A DNA stretch of 64,000 nt from Chryseobacterium sp. StRB126 (GCF_000829375.1 NZ_AP014624.1:3782001-3846000); one strand, 5' to 3'; numbered from the stretch's first letter, positions 8,831 through 17,685 are shown. Program-made: numbers and translations. Notes: generated by a model from the letters alone, not told the origin.

Positions 8831-11334
8831 CAGTTTTTCTGTGCAGATAAAAAGTTAAAAAATAAACGTGCCGCTCCCACATTTCCTGCAGGCAGCTGTC
8901 TGAAAAATGCCAACGGTGTATAAATAAAATTACCCTTCCCGTATTGGGCATATAAAGTTGATCCCTGCTGTGGCTCTTCATCTGTATCGTGCATTTCAAA
9001 AAGCGGTTCATACGCTGCATCCCATTGAGCAGGGAAATAGGCGCCACGCTCCTGTACCCAGCCTTTAAAATCATCCGCAGTGATTTTGTTTGGAAAGTTC
9101 AGTAATTTATGATTGGGATTTAAAAACGTAACCGCAGCATTTTCTTCGGTAACCCGTTTATTGGCAATACTGAAATTGTACATTCCCAATTGGTCTACAG
9201 TGGTATCCTGGCTGGTATTATACTGCATCACCAAATTACCTCCGGATTTTACATAAGACCATAAAAAAGGCATCCAGCGGCCCAGTTTTTTCTCTGTATT
9301 ATTGGCACGAACACCCAATACAATGGCATCATATTGTGATAGCTTGTTTTGACTACCATTTCCAGCAGTTTCATCTAATGTGCCATAAAAATCTTCGTCT
9401 TTCAAAACATCTACCTGAATCCCTGCAATGCGTAGGAACTCAGGAATGAAATCGCCCGCACCTTCTATATAACCCACTTTTTTAACCTTCGCCTGAATAT
9501 CACCTTTCATGACGGTTACCGTTGCAGGCGAAAAATATTGTAAGGTGGGTAAATGCGGGTACTGAATTAATATTTGTTTTTTATGATAAGCGACTCCATC
9601 TGCCACAAAATTGGCATCCAATTGCAAACGTGATGAATGTATTGCGGCAAGCTTAGTTTTGGGAATAACGTAATCGATGGTAGTATCTTTTCCATTAAGC
9701 GAGCTTACATCAGCGCTGCCTAATCGCTCTCCGTTATACATCAGGTTGAGAATTCCTTTAGTATATGGTCTGTTAGAATTAACCTTAACATTTAAACTCA
9801 AATGTAGATCTTCATTTTCCTTAACCCAATACAATGGTTGTGTAAATTTAAGTTCCAATGCAGGAACAATGCGCAAGGCTTCTACCACATCACCACGCAC
9901 CGGATCTAATTTCTTGAAAGATAAAGGAAGCTTAACCTGAAAATTTTCCGAACCGATTTTTAAACCAAGCAAAACATTCAGCGGTGATTCTGCCTCAGGC
10001 AAACCGATTAAAGTATCATTTGGAACAGAGAAAGTTGCTGCATTCGTGGCTGGTTTTGCCAACCAGTAAGGTTCGGTGAGTGCTGCATCCGCAGGAATCT
10101 GAATGTCATGCTGAATGGTAATTAAAGAATCTTTTGATAGTCTTCTATTGAAGCTTGCTGATTGACTTAACCATTGTACATCTTCTAAAACCACAGAATT
10201 TGCAGCTCTTGAAATCAGATTTAATCTGAAACTATAATGATCTCCGGCAACAGCTTCGGCCTGATTGGTCACCACCTCGCCCATAAATCCGGCACAGCTT
10301 AAAATGATATGGTCAAGAGATTTAATTTTATCCTTTTTCAGGTCTGCATCTTTTAGTGCCATCACTTTTTTTCGCAAAGCAAGCAAAGCAGGCAAGCTAA
10401 AGTCTGGATTATTGAAATTGAAAGCGGAAATAATTTTATCTAATGATTGGTCAATATCAGCGTTTCCTTTTGAAGTCCAGGTTTTAACTACTCCGTCAAA
10501 AAGGTTTGCTTTTGCAGGTTCACCAATAACATGGGCAAAATATTCTGTTCTGATGCCGGCTACAGATTGTGTTCCCGCACCCTGGCTTTTATGTAAACTT
10601 CTGCTTAATCCTGCCAATTCACCATAGCCCATTCCCAATTGCGCATCATATTGCCCAACGGTAACTTTCAGTTGATTTTCGGCTGTCGTATTGACCCCAC
10701 CAAAGCGAAAGGTATTCCACAGTACACGTTTTGGCTGCCATGTATTAACATATTTTAGTTGGTCTGGAAAAGCCGTTTTGTCACCTGCCAGCTTAAAAGC
10801 TTTTTCCGCAACCACGGCCGAAGCCGCATGCTGTCCGTGACCTGCCGCAGCAGTAGGAGGAAAACGACAGATGATAACATCAGGACGAAATTGACGGATT
10901 ACCCAGACTACATCCGCTGTAATACCGTCTACATCCCATTGTTTAAAGGTATCGGTAGTGTTTTTAGAAAACCCAAAATCAATCGCTCTGGTAAAAAACT
11001 GTTGGGCGCCGTCTAACTTTCTTGCCTCTAAAAGCTCATGTGTCCTGATTAAACCCAATGCAGCACCCTGCTCTGTGCCTAATAAATTCTGCCCACCATC
11101 CCCTCTGGTCAAAGACAAATAGCCCGTTTCTACATTTTGGTCGTTGATTAACCAGGAGAGCAATCCCGTATTTTCATCATCGGGATGAGCTGCAAGGTAT
11201 AAAACTTTAGGCAGCTGTTTAAGGGTTTTGAGTTCACGGTAAATTTCAGATGATTTTGATGGCCGGACCTGTTGGGCCGAACAAAAAACCGTATAAAATC
11301 CTAGGATAAATACAGTGCTTACTTTTTTGAACAT
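8830..11334 (-). CDS. PIG-L/LmbE-type deacetylase, large secreted form
   Basis: An 834-residue protein with a signal peptide (about residues 1-21). The zinc-binding AHPDDE motif is at 49-54, with further His/Asp-containing blocks (TRGDGGQN, GHGQHAA) typical of LmbE-like N-acetyl-sugar deacetylases, up to about residue 300. A long beta-rich middle part is followed by a C-terminal Rossmann/ThuA-like segment (about 620-830). Long Bacteroidota members share this layout. Probably periplasmic N-deacetylation of an amino-sugar compound, with uptake by the downstream symporter; the substrate is inferred only as a class. Confidence 0.85.
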   Translation of the reverse strand: MFKKVSTVFILGFYTVFCSAQQVRPSKSSEIYRELKTLKQLPKVLYLAAHPDDENTGLLSWLINDQNVETGYLSLTRGDGGQNLLGTEQGAALGLIRTHELLEARKLDGAQQFFTRAIDFGFSKNTTDTFKQWDVDGITADVVWVIRQFRPDVIICRFPPTAAAGHGQHAASAVVAEKAFKLAGDKTAFPDQLKYVNTWQPKRVLWNTFRFGGVNTTAENQLKVTVGQYDAQLGMGYGELAGLSRSLHKSQGAGTQSVAGIRTEYFAHVIGEPAKANLFDGVVKTWTSKGNADIDQSLDKIISAFNFNNPDFSLPALLALRKKVMALKDADLKKDKIKSLDHIILSCAGFMGEVVTNQAEAVAGDHYSFRLNLISRAANSVVLEDVQWLSQSASFNRRLSKDSLITIQHDIQIPADAALTEPYWLAKPATNAATFSVPNDTLIGLPEAESPLNVLLGLKIGSENFQVKLPLSFKKLDPVRGDVVEALRIVPALELKFTQPLYWVKENEDLHLSLNVKVNSNRPYTKGILNLMYNGERLGSADVSSLNGKDTTIDYVIPKTKLAAIHSSRLQLDANFVADGVAYHKKQILIQYPHLPTLQYFSPATVTVMKGDIQAKVKKVGYIEGAGDFIPEFLRIAGIQVDVLKDEDFYGTLDETAGNGSQNKLSQYDAIVLGVRANNTEKKLGRWMPFLWSYVKSGGNLVMQYNTSQDTTVDQLGMYNFSIANKRVTEENAAVTFLNPNHKLLNFPNKITADDFKGWVQERGAYFPAQWDAAYEPLFEMHDTDEEPQQGSTLYAQYGKGNFIYTPLAFFRQLPAGNVGAARLFFNFLSAQKN

Positions 11335-12125
11335 TTAATTTTACTTTGCAGGGCAAATATAAGTAAATCATCTTTCTTTCAACCTTAAAAGAATTAAACT
11401 GTGAATTTCACAAAAAAAGCTGTTTATTTTTTTATTAAACCACAAATCAAAGATTATCTCCTTTTAGTCGATGAATGTTATTTCGACGGAGTCAAAAGTC
11501 ACAAAAGATTTTTAAACACTTAAGCTATTTTAAGTTATATACTTTGTGTATAAGAAGTACACGTAAGTTTTGTTGAAAATCTTTGATTTTCATCTTATGT
11601 GAACTTAATTATGCGGTATTCCTTTAAACTTTCTAAAGTGTACTAAAGGGTTTGAAAAATAAAATCTACTGTGGTGAAGTTTAAACTTTTTTTTAAAACC
11701 ACAGATTGAAACACTTAAGTAAGCTTAAGAGGATATCCTGGTGCAGAATAAGTTCACGTAAGTTTAAAAAAATCTTTGATTTTCATCTTATGTGAACTTA
11801 ATTATGCGGTATTCCTTTAAACTTTCTAAAGTGTACTAAAGTGTTTGAAAAATAAAATCTACTGTGATGAAGTTTAAACTTTTTTATTAAACCACAGATT
11901 GAAACACTTAAGTGAGCTTAAGAGGATATCCTGGTGCAGAATAAGTTCACTTAAGTTTTAAAAAATCTTTGATTTTCATCTTATGTGAACTTAATTATGC
12001 GGTATTCTTTTAAACTTTCTAAAGTGTACTAAAGTGTTTAAAAAAATAAAATCTTTTGTGACTTTTGTGGTTAAATTTAAACACACTTATTTGTTAATGA
12101 TAGTTTCCGGGAAAATAAAAACTCC
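11335..12125. other. Intergenic stretch, mostly repeats
   Basis: 791 bp without a gene. The first ~220 bp are AT-rich, with a segment near 11441-11530 (an ACCACAAATCAAAGATT start and a CACTTAAG end) that recurs around 49276-49330. The rest is the 194-bp tandem repeat listed separately. Confidence 0.7.
11558..12090. repeat. Tandem repeat, ~194-bp unit, about 2.7 copies
   Basis: Copies begin near 11561, 11756 and 11949, so the period is 195 then 193 bp. They are nearly identical. Marker strings such as ATCTTTGATTTTCATC, AATTATGCGGTATTC and GATATCCTGGTGCAG recur at the same spacing. Only the third copy is partial. No ORF runs through the units. Confidence 0.9.
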
Positions 12126-12797
12126 TTATGCTTTTCTAATTGCATTCCGCGTAAGATAGATATAATTAAACATACAAAATGTGGCTATTGCCCCAAAAGT
12201 ATGCCATAAAAAGTGGGTTCCGAAACTCAGCCAGTCCCATTTATCAACGATGCGGAAAGTGAGTGCAAGAACAAACGACAATAAAGCAAAGCCTACCCAT
12301 TTGCCAGCTTTCCATTGGGTATAGATTAAATAACTTACTACCGAAAAAAGCACAAATGAAGCCATGATTGCATAATTTACGTTGATAAAAAGAGATGGGT
12401 TATCTACCAACATCCAATTTCTCAAACCCAACATGAGTACTATATAGGCAAGAATCATTACAACAGCATAGTACCATTTGATGCTCTGAGCTAAAAAATA
12501 AAATCCGGCAGATAAACAGAGCAACATAATGGGCATCCAATCCATCATGATAAATACCGGCCATTCTCTGAATGAATGATAAACCGTTCCTCCAATGGCG
12601 CCAATATATAATAAAATTAAGCAGTATGTTAAAAAAGGATATTCTTTAAAATTACCCTTCATTTTAATGGTCCAAAAAATGGCCAAGCCTAAAAATAACA
12701 GAGCCGTTATTGCATTTAATGGCTCAGGGAAAAACTGAGCCATATCTGTTTCTTTATATAACATGCCTCCATCCGGAGGTAGTGGGTTTATTGGCAT
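12126..12797 (-). CDS. CREST-superfamily (ceramidase-like) membrane protein
   Basis: A 223-residue protein with about 7 predicted membrane helices. Candidate metal/catalytic residues of the CREST superfamily are visible: H74 in a VYHS segment after helix 2, D86 in MMDW, and the HxxxH pair H195 and H199 in the last helix region. This points to a membrane metal-dependent hydrolase acting on a lipid amide or similar bond. It is the usual length for bacterial members. It has no obvious operon partner, being isolated by repeats on one side and a 776-bp gap on the other. Confidence 0.68.
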   Translation of the reverse strand: MPINPLPPDGGMLYKETDMAQFFPEPLNAITALLFLGLAIFWTIKMKGNFKEYPFLTYCLILLYIGAIGGTVYHSFREWPVFIMMDWMPIMLLCLSAGFYFLAQSIKWYYAVVMILAYIVLMLGLRNWMLVDNPSLFINVNYAIMASFVLFSVVSYLIYTQWKAGKWVGFALLSFVLALTFRIVDKWDWLSFGTHFLWHTFGAIATFCMFNYIYLTRNAIRKA

Positions 12798-13573
12798 TGT
12801 CTTTTTTTTATATCACAATTTAGGCATGCTTTAGAGTTCAAAATACAAACACAAGCCATTTTATTAAACATTAATAAACATGTATACTAATATAGTTCTA
12901 AATATAGAAAAAAATATGGCGTTATATACCTGAATGTGCCCGATAGTATTTTATAAAAATGTTAATTCTACTTCTTATCGATTATAAAACACATATTACT
13001 CAACGCATCGTGTTTGAAATTTTTTTTTTGATTAAAAAGATAAACGCAAAGTTTCTATTTAAAATATGCTTTATTTTTAATTGTGTTAAGAAGAAATAGA
13101 TTAGGATGAGGCTGATCAATAACATTCGCTTCAAAAATCAACTCCGCCGATTCTTTCTGGGTTTTATTACCATTCTCTTGTCTCCAAGATAGGTAATTCT
13201 ATCAGGACAATCCAATCAGTAGATTTTGGACATTTTATCAGATTCATTGATAACCATTTATATTTAACTATAATATATTTAGTGATGCCATCAAGATATT
13301 AGAACCGATTAGAAATAAAATAATGAGTACAAATATCTGTATATTAAATAAAAAACATCATATTTTAGAGAAGAATAGAATTTGGGAAAATTTGATATAA
13401 ATAGTTTTAACCAAGCATAAAACACTGAAATTAAAAACGTTACAAACCCATTCAAAATCCCCATATTTCAATAGAATATAACGAATTAATTATTTTATTT
13501 CAACAATAAATGATTTTTTTTATTTTTTTCATAAAAAAAAGTTATATTTGATTTATCCAAATAACACCTTAAC
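12798..13573. other. Intergenic, AT-rich; promoter at its right end only
   Basis: 776 bp, strongly AT-rich, with frequent stops in all frames. No recognisable gene remnant, RNA or repeat was found apart from the -7 box listed separately. Confidence 0.55.
13543..13550 (+). promoter_or_regulatory. Bacteroidota -7 box TATATTTG
   Basis: A perfect TAnnTTTG box 23 bp before the ATG at 13574. The -33 region is a poly-T run without a clean TTG, so the promoter call rests mainly on the -7 box. Confidence 0.5.
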
Positions 13574-14791
13574 ATGAAAACAAAATTTACACAATTCAGT
13601 GCTATTCTTATTTCTGGATTTTCCCTTGCCCAAGTAGGCTTCAATACAACTTTACCGAAAACAACGATGGATGTATCTGCTAAAAGAGATGGTTCAGGAG
13701 TGATTACGGATAACACACAAACATTCGGATTACAGGCTCCGAGGCTTACAAGAGCTGAGCTTACAGCTAATACTGCTACCTATGGCAGTGATCAAAGAGG
13801 AGCATTAATTTATATTACGGATGTTACCGGTGGAGATGCCACAGGACAACGTATCCTTGTTAATGCTATGGGCTATTATTATTTTGATGGAGCGCTATGG
13901 CAGAGACTTACACAGGCAACCAATGCCATCTCTCCGGCGATTTCAGCTTTACAATGTACCACAGCTTACTTAAATCCTTCTACTTATACTGCAGGTACTC
14001 CTTTCAACGGAAACCTGAGAGTTACTTATAGCCAAGGAAACGGAGGTGCGTATAATTCCGGAGCTCCCTTTACAGTGAACGGATTAACCTTCCAGCTAAG
14101 ACCCGGAACCCTAGAGTTTGGTGATGGCGAATTGGTATTCTCCGTGACCGGGACTCCTACCACTGGTAATGATATGACTCTTCCTCTGAACAGCACTGCA
14201 GTTCCTTTCCTAACAGCAGGACAAAACTGTACCGCTACAGTGGGAAATAGCAGTCGTGCAGACATCTCATCTCTCGCTGCGATGGGATATCCTACCTTAA
14301 CAACCGATCCCAACGGAAAACAAGCCTATACTTTCCCTCTTACTACCCCAGATGGGAAGTATTCCATCAGGGTAATATTTGATACCACAAGTGGTACAAC
14401 CGCTGCAGTTCCTAATGTACAATTGTATAATAATACAGGTGCTACCGTTAATCTGTATTGGAATTATAATACCGAATATGGCGGTTATATTGGAGCAGCT
14501 GTAACCACAAACAATATTACTTCAGGAGTATGGGGTGGTATGGGAGATGCATCAGCTACTTGGTTTCCTCAAGGCACTGGAGCAGTAGGAAGTGCTTACT
14601 GGGGGAACGTAGGAATTATAGATGGAGCCAGTGGTGGACCTGAGCATAGAAGATATACCTGGATAGACAGTAATGCTTCTTCAAAAACCGCTTATACCGC
14701 AACCATTATGGCAGGAGCCCCTACCTCAGGCAGTGCCCAACCCAACCTTTCTAAAATATACATAAAGATAGAGCAAGTAAAAGCACCATAA
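13574..14791 (+). CDS. Secreted protein of unknown function
   Basis: A 405-residue protein with a signal peptide (cleavage after about residue 20, SLAQ). The segment ~21-115 has the pattern VGFNTTLPK-x-TMDV... APRLTRAEL ... GALIYITD ... GYYYFDGALWQRL. This is frequent at the N-terminus of flavobacterial exported proteins. The remainder is Thr/Gly/Asn-rich and beta-rich, without cysteine pairs typical of enzymes. It lacks an obvious C-terminal type IX sorting domain. Possibly a surface or adhesin-like protein; function not recognised. Higher GC than the flanks. A MITE-like element begins 3 bp after the stop. Confidence 0.7.
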   Translation: MKTKFTQFSAILISGFSLAQVGFNTTLPKTTMDVSAKRDGSGVITDNTQTFGLQAPRLTRAELTANTATYGSDQRGALIYITDVTGGDATGQRILVNAMGYYYFDGALWQRLTQATNAISPAISALQCTTAYLNPSTYTAGTPFNGNLRVTYSQGNGGAYNSGAPFTVNGLTFQLRPGTLEFGDGELVFSVTGTPTTGNDMTLPLNSTAVPFLTAGQNCTATVGNSSRADISSLAAMGYPTLTTDPNGKQAYTFPLTTPDGKYSIRVIFDTTSGTTAAVPNVQLYNNTGATVNLYWNYNTEYGGYIGAAVTTNNITSGVWGGMGDASATWFPQGTGAVGSAYWGNVGIIDGASGGPEHRRYTWIDSNASSKTAYTATIMAGAPTSGSAQPNLSKIYIKIEQVKAP

Positions 14792-14794
14792 TAT

Positions 14795-14955
14795 AATGAG
14801 GCTGTCTCAAAAGTCAACTAATTTGGTTTTTGTCATTCTGACGAAGGAAGAATCTCTTTAATAACCACATATATAAGATTCTTCACTACATTTCAGAACT
14901 TCGTTCGCAGACCTTCAGTCTGTGTTCAGAAAGACACTTTTGAGACAGCCTCATT
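14795..14955. mobile_element. MITE-like element, 161 bp with 20-bp perfect terminal inverted repeats
   Basis: The left terminus (14795-14814, containing GAGGCTGTCTCAAAAG) is exactly the reverse complement of the right terminus 14936-14955. Inside lies a second imperfect inverted repeat (a GTCATTCTGACGAAGG arm and a TTCAGAAAGAC arm), giving a long cruciform. It has no coding capacity. No clear target duplication could be assigned. It may also act as terminator for the secreted-protein gene that ends 3 bp upstream. Confidence 0.7.
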
Positions 14956-15017
14956 TCTTATTTATCTACGAAGTTTACGCTACATTTTGTAAAATCACAA
15001 GTGATGTTTGCATCACT

Positions 15018-15106
15018 TGCTCTCCGAAGTCTCCTGACTTTGGAGCAAGTGTAAAGGAAATAATCTTATTTACTAGCTCAAACTCGGGAGACCTTGCGCA
15101 ACAGAG
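15018..15106 (+). repeat. Dispersed hairpin repeat, family R1, copy 1
   Basis: A ~90-bp unit beginning with GCTCTCCGAAGTCTCC and ending with GGGAGACCTTGCGCA...CAGAG. The two ends pair (AGTCTCCTGACTTTGGAGC against GCTCAAACTCGGGAGAC), giving a long hairpin. Two further copies lie at 22252-22343 and 23563-23656 in the same orientation. The ~42-bp segment 15153-15194 (TTGATTCGTCGAAGCGCATGG start) also recurs near 23779-23820. Confidence 0.82.
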
Positions 15107-15335
15107 ACAATAAAACACAATATTTGAGAAATGATGATTGACAATCATTTCTCGTTGATTCGTCGAAGCGCATGGAAAAGCATACAGCTTCATCAGCGAC
15201 AAAGCCGCATCACTTTGCCCACTTACCATAAATCGGAATTATTCATCAACTTTGCGTTAATCTTTGTAATCAAAATAATGTAATGATGGTATGTTTTTCT
15301 AACGCAAAGCTTTAGCTTCATTACGCTCAACTTTT

Positions 15336-15881
15336 TTATTCTGAATGGGTGTCCTCCATCTTCTTTTCTCTCCTTCTTTGAAGTATAAGGTGGGCAGCAT
15401 CCAGCATTTTAACCGTATGAATGTAGGGCATCACGATATTTCTTTCCGGTAGATTTTCATAGACACCCATTGAAAAATAGACGATTCCAGACATAAAATA
15501 ATCAAACTCTTTGAGGGTGTATTCTCTGAATGCATTTTTGAAAACCAGCAGAGGATTCCGGTATTCTTTCTCCGAAAGCAGGCCAAGTACCCACGGGGAA
15601 ATCTTTTCAGTCTTGGTATCGACCGTCCATTTCCTGTCTTTCAGCATGATGAGATACCCTGCCCGGATCAATGATCTCATCGAATGGTAAAACTCAAAGA
15701 TGATCGCCGGGTCTTCATTGATCCAGCTATTTCTTTTTACTGCATAATTCATCATATTGTTGAGCCTTTCTTTGGAAACATCCAGCTCGTTGAACTGAAA
15801 GAAAGTTTCCATCAGCTGCAACCCGGAGTGCTTCTTGTCTACCCAAAACCGGGGATTAAAATCTGTTTTTATCTTTTTCAT
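15336..15881 (-). CDS. Hypothetical protein, 181 residues
   Basis: A soluble, helix-rich, charged protein rich in aromatic residues (for example FYHSMRSLIRAGYL and EFDYFMSGIVYFSMG). No motif was recognised. RteC-like regulators were considered, but neither length nor motifs support that. It is divergent from the small HTH gene at 15972 and shares with it an intergenic region holding a perfect 24-bp palindrome. It lies just inside the left R1 repeat, at the edge of the accessory island. Confidence 0.6.
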   Translation of the reverse strand: MKKIKTDFNPRFWVDKKHSGLQLMETFFQFNELDVSKERLNNMMNYAVKRNSWINEDPAIIFEFYHSMRSLIRAGYLIMLKDRKWTVDTKTEKISPWVLGLLSEKEYRNPLLVFKNAFREYTLKEFDYFMSGIVYFSMGVYENLPERNIVMPYIHTVKMLDAAHLILQRRREKKMEDTHSE

Positions 15882-15918
15882 TGTTTGTATTTTTTTATAA
15901 ATGTAAGAAAAGAAATTT

Positions 15919-15942
15919 AATTACGGTCGATCGACCGTAATT
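15919..15942. promoter_or_regulatory. Perfect 24-bp palindrome, candidate operator
   Basis: A self-complementary site with half-site AATTACGGTCGA and no spacer. It lies between the divergent genes 15881(-) and 15972(+). A loop-free palindrome in a divergent promoter region suits a dimeric HTH regulator better than a terminator. A relaxed version, TTTACGG-AAA-ACCGTAA, occurs at 17398-17413. Confidence 0.55.
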
Positions 15943-15971
15943 TTTTATTATTTAATTATTTCATTTGTTCT

Positions 15972-16205
15972 ATGACAGATATAAACGAAAAAATTTGTTC
16001 ATACATTACAAAAAAATGGTTGATACCTTGGCTTCAAGAAGGCAAGTCACAAAATTCTTTTGCCAAAAATCATGGCGTAGAAGAAAGTACCATTAGAAAA
16101 ATTAAAAGTGAAGAAACTTACAGAATACCAGTTGAAACACTTTTTAAAATATGCGAAGCAAGAAAAATTAGTTTATCTGATTTCTTTAAACTTATAAATG
16201 AATAA
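15972..16205 (+). CDS. Small XRE/Cro-type helix-turn-helix protein
   Basis: A 77-residue single-domain protein. The HTH core is at about 28-50 (a QNSFAKNHGVEESTIRKIK stretch fits helix-turn-helix), followed by the PVETLFKICEARKISLSDFF helices typical of Cro/C1 family proteins. It is probably a DNA-binding regulator of the island and may bind the palindrome 30 bp upstream. A hairpin terminator overlaps its stop codon. Confidence 0.72.
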   Translation: MTDINEKICSYITKKWLIPWLQEGKSQNSFAKNHGVEESTIRKIKSEETYRIPVETLFKICEARKISLSDFFKLINE

Positions 16206-16234
16206 TCCTGACGAAAGTTGGGATTATTTTTTTG
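16202..16234 (+). terminator. Hairpin terminator, copy 1 of a three-copy set
   Basis: AATCCTGAC pairs with GTTGGGATT around a GAAA loop (two wobble pairs), followed by a T run. Nearly the same hairpin follows the genes ending at 17375 and 17647. Confidence 0.8.
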
Positions 16235-16277
16235 ACAAAATTTTCGAAATCATTTAGAAATTCCGTGAAAATACTGA

Positions 16278-16307
16278 TTGAAAATTTCACGAGCCTTTTT
16301 ATTTTTG
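16278..16307 (+). promoter_or_regulatory. Promoter of the caspase-like gene (TTG-N19-TATTTTTG)
   Basis: A -33 TTG (16278-16280) and a perfect -7 box TAttTTTG (16300-16307) with a 19-bp spacer, the Bacteroidota consensus. It lies 53 bp before the ATG at 16361. The surrounding ~85 bp recur before the ABC-3C operon at 17752-17781. Confidence 0.7.
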
Positions 16308-16360
16308 CTGTTCAGGCAATCTGTTAAAAAGCCTTATAAAATCCTATTAACTTAAAGTTT

Positions 16361-17083
16361 ATGAAATTGGAAAAGAAAGTTTTATTTATAAAAGGCTATA
16401 GTAAAACACCTACAGAATTAATTAATGATAGAAAAATAATCCAACTTTATATTGATTTTTTTACTAGTAATGCAGGTGGAGCATTTGACTTTGACTCAGA
16501 AATAATTATACTAGAAGAACCTGATATAGAAACTCTTAATAACCTAACAATGTTAAATAATCAAGATTATTTAATTGTAGTACTAATTGGCCATGGAGCA
16601 AACAAAGATGGAATTCAAATTTTTCAATTGCAAGAACATACGATAATTAATCCTGGTCAAATTCAATATTCCTGCCCAAAACAACTACATATCATTGAAT
16701 CTTGTAGAGATATCATCGATTTTGAATTAGATATTAAGAGGATTAATAGATTAGTACCCAAATATGCATACGGGGGAACCGTGAAAGCTCCTCTCACTCG
16801 TGAAGAGTCTGCTCAATTATTTAATTCAGCTATAGAGAATGCTGATGAAGGGACACTATATTTATTTGCTTGTGATATTGACGAAAGCGCCCATAATTTT
16901 TTCTTTTTACAAGTAATGATTGATATAGCAATTTATGCGCACGAATATTTTAGAAATTCAATATATTCCGCAGGAAATATATTTGAGCAGGCAAAATCTC
17001 AAGTAAATATCTTGACTAAAGGAGCTCAAACACCTACTAGAATTGGAATTAACGACTTCCCATTTGTAATTACAATCATATAA
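16361..17083 (+). CDS. Caspase-like (clan CD) cysteine protease
   Basis: A 240-residue protein. The caspase His-Cys dyad pattern is visible: a hydrophobic strand ends in IGHGA (H78, G79), and 37 residues later a second strand (QLHIIE) ends in ESCRD (C115), equivalent to the QACRG-type motif. Strand order and spacing fit a minimal p20-like caspase fold. No fused effector or sensor domain is present. It has its own promoter and sits in the island with an ABC-3C-like operon. Likely a protease in a conflict or abortive-infection pathway, but its target and activator are unknown. Confidence 0.68.
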   Translation: MKLEKKVLFIKGYSKTPTELINDRKIIQLYIDFFTSNAGGAFDFDSEIIILEEPDIETLNNLTMLNNQDYLIVVLIGHGANKDGIQIFQLQEHTIINPGQIQYSCPKQLHIIESCRDIIDFELDIKRINRLVPKYAYGGTVKAPLTREESAQLFNSAIENADEGTLYLFACDIDESAHNFFFLQVMIDIAIYAHEYFRNSIYSAGNIFEQAKSQVNILTKGAQTPTRIGINDFPFVITII

Positions 17084-17089
17084 AATTGC

Positions 17090-17375
17090 TTTCCTTCTTT
17101 ACGTAGAAACCTCTGCTACATTGCAAAAAGAATTAAAAACTGTTATTCTGTTTCAGCTTGGAAATGAGCTGAATATCTCAAGCAACCATGTTGGTAGAAT
17201 TGAAAAAGCTGAAACAAACCCAACCATTGAAAGTCTTATTCTATTTTGTAATTTTCTTGAAATTGATCTATTACATTTATTTACAAAACTCAATGAAAAA
17301 GAATTAAAGAAGATTGAAAGTGAAATCGATCACCTACAAAAAGAATTTAAAAATCAAAATAAGAGAAAATCCTGA
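17090..17375 (+). pseudogene. Decayed XRE-family regulator
   Basis: The readable frame (TTG 17121 to stop 17375) gives a good XRE C-terminal half: LGNELNISSNHVGRIEKAE, then NPTIESLILFCNFLEID and a Glu/Lys-rich tail. Helix 1 of the HTH is missing from this frame. In the +1 frame just upstream, a YIAKRIKNC-YS stretch resembles the missing beginning. That frame has no ATG after its upstream stop. The simplest reading is a truncated gene with a frameshift near 17150 plus a small deletion; translation from the TTG as a partial protein cannot be excluded. Confidence 0.55.
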
Positions 17376-17399
17376 CGAAAGTTGGGATTTTTTATTTTT
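17366..17399 (+). terminator. Hairpin terminator, copy 2
   Basis: The same AATCCTGAC-GAAA-GTTGGGATT hairpin as at 16202, overlapping the stop region of the XRE remnant and followed by a T-rich tract. Confidence 0.78.
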
Positions 17400-17470
17400 A
17401 CGGAAAACCGTAAGGATATGGTTTAAAGGCTGTTTACCTTTGCTCTTATTAATCAAAAAAAAAAATTATT

Positions 17471-17647
17471 ATGCCCGATGATTTAGGTAAAAAAAGACCA
17501 CAGGATGCAATCAGAATAAATGTGAACGAGGAGTGGGAATTAAACGATTGGTCAAAAAAACTTGGGGTTACCAAAGACCAATTGAAAAAAGCAGTTGAAG
17601 CTGTTGGAGATTCCGTTGATGCGGTTAAAAAGTATCTTGGGAAATAA
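17471..17647 (+). CDS. DUF3606 domain protein, 58 residues
   Basis: The ORF begins MPDDLGKKRPQDAIRINVNE and ends with VGDSVDAVKKYLGK. The order is an Arg-Ile-Asn-Val block, then ELNDWSKKLGVTKDQLKKAV, then a VG-x-S-xx-AV block. This is the DUF3606 pattern at its usual length. Function unknown; the family is small, cytoplasmic and often stress-associated. The gene is transcribed in the island direction and followed by the third copy of the hairpin terminator. Confidence 0.75.
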   Translation: MPDDLGKKRPQDAIRINVNEEWELNDWSKKLGVTKDQLKKAVEAVGDSVDAVKKYLGK

Positions 17648-17685
17648 TGGATGTTTTCAGTAAGAAAATTTTTTATTTCTAAAAT

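Noticed and set aside
15336..15881. RteC-type regulator of a conjugative element
   Set aside because: Length and motifs do not match, and no relaxase, mobilisation or integrase genes are nearby.
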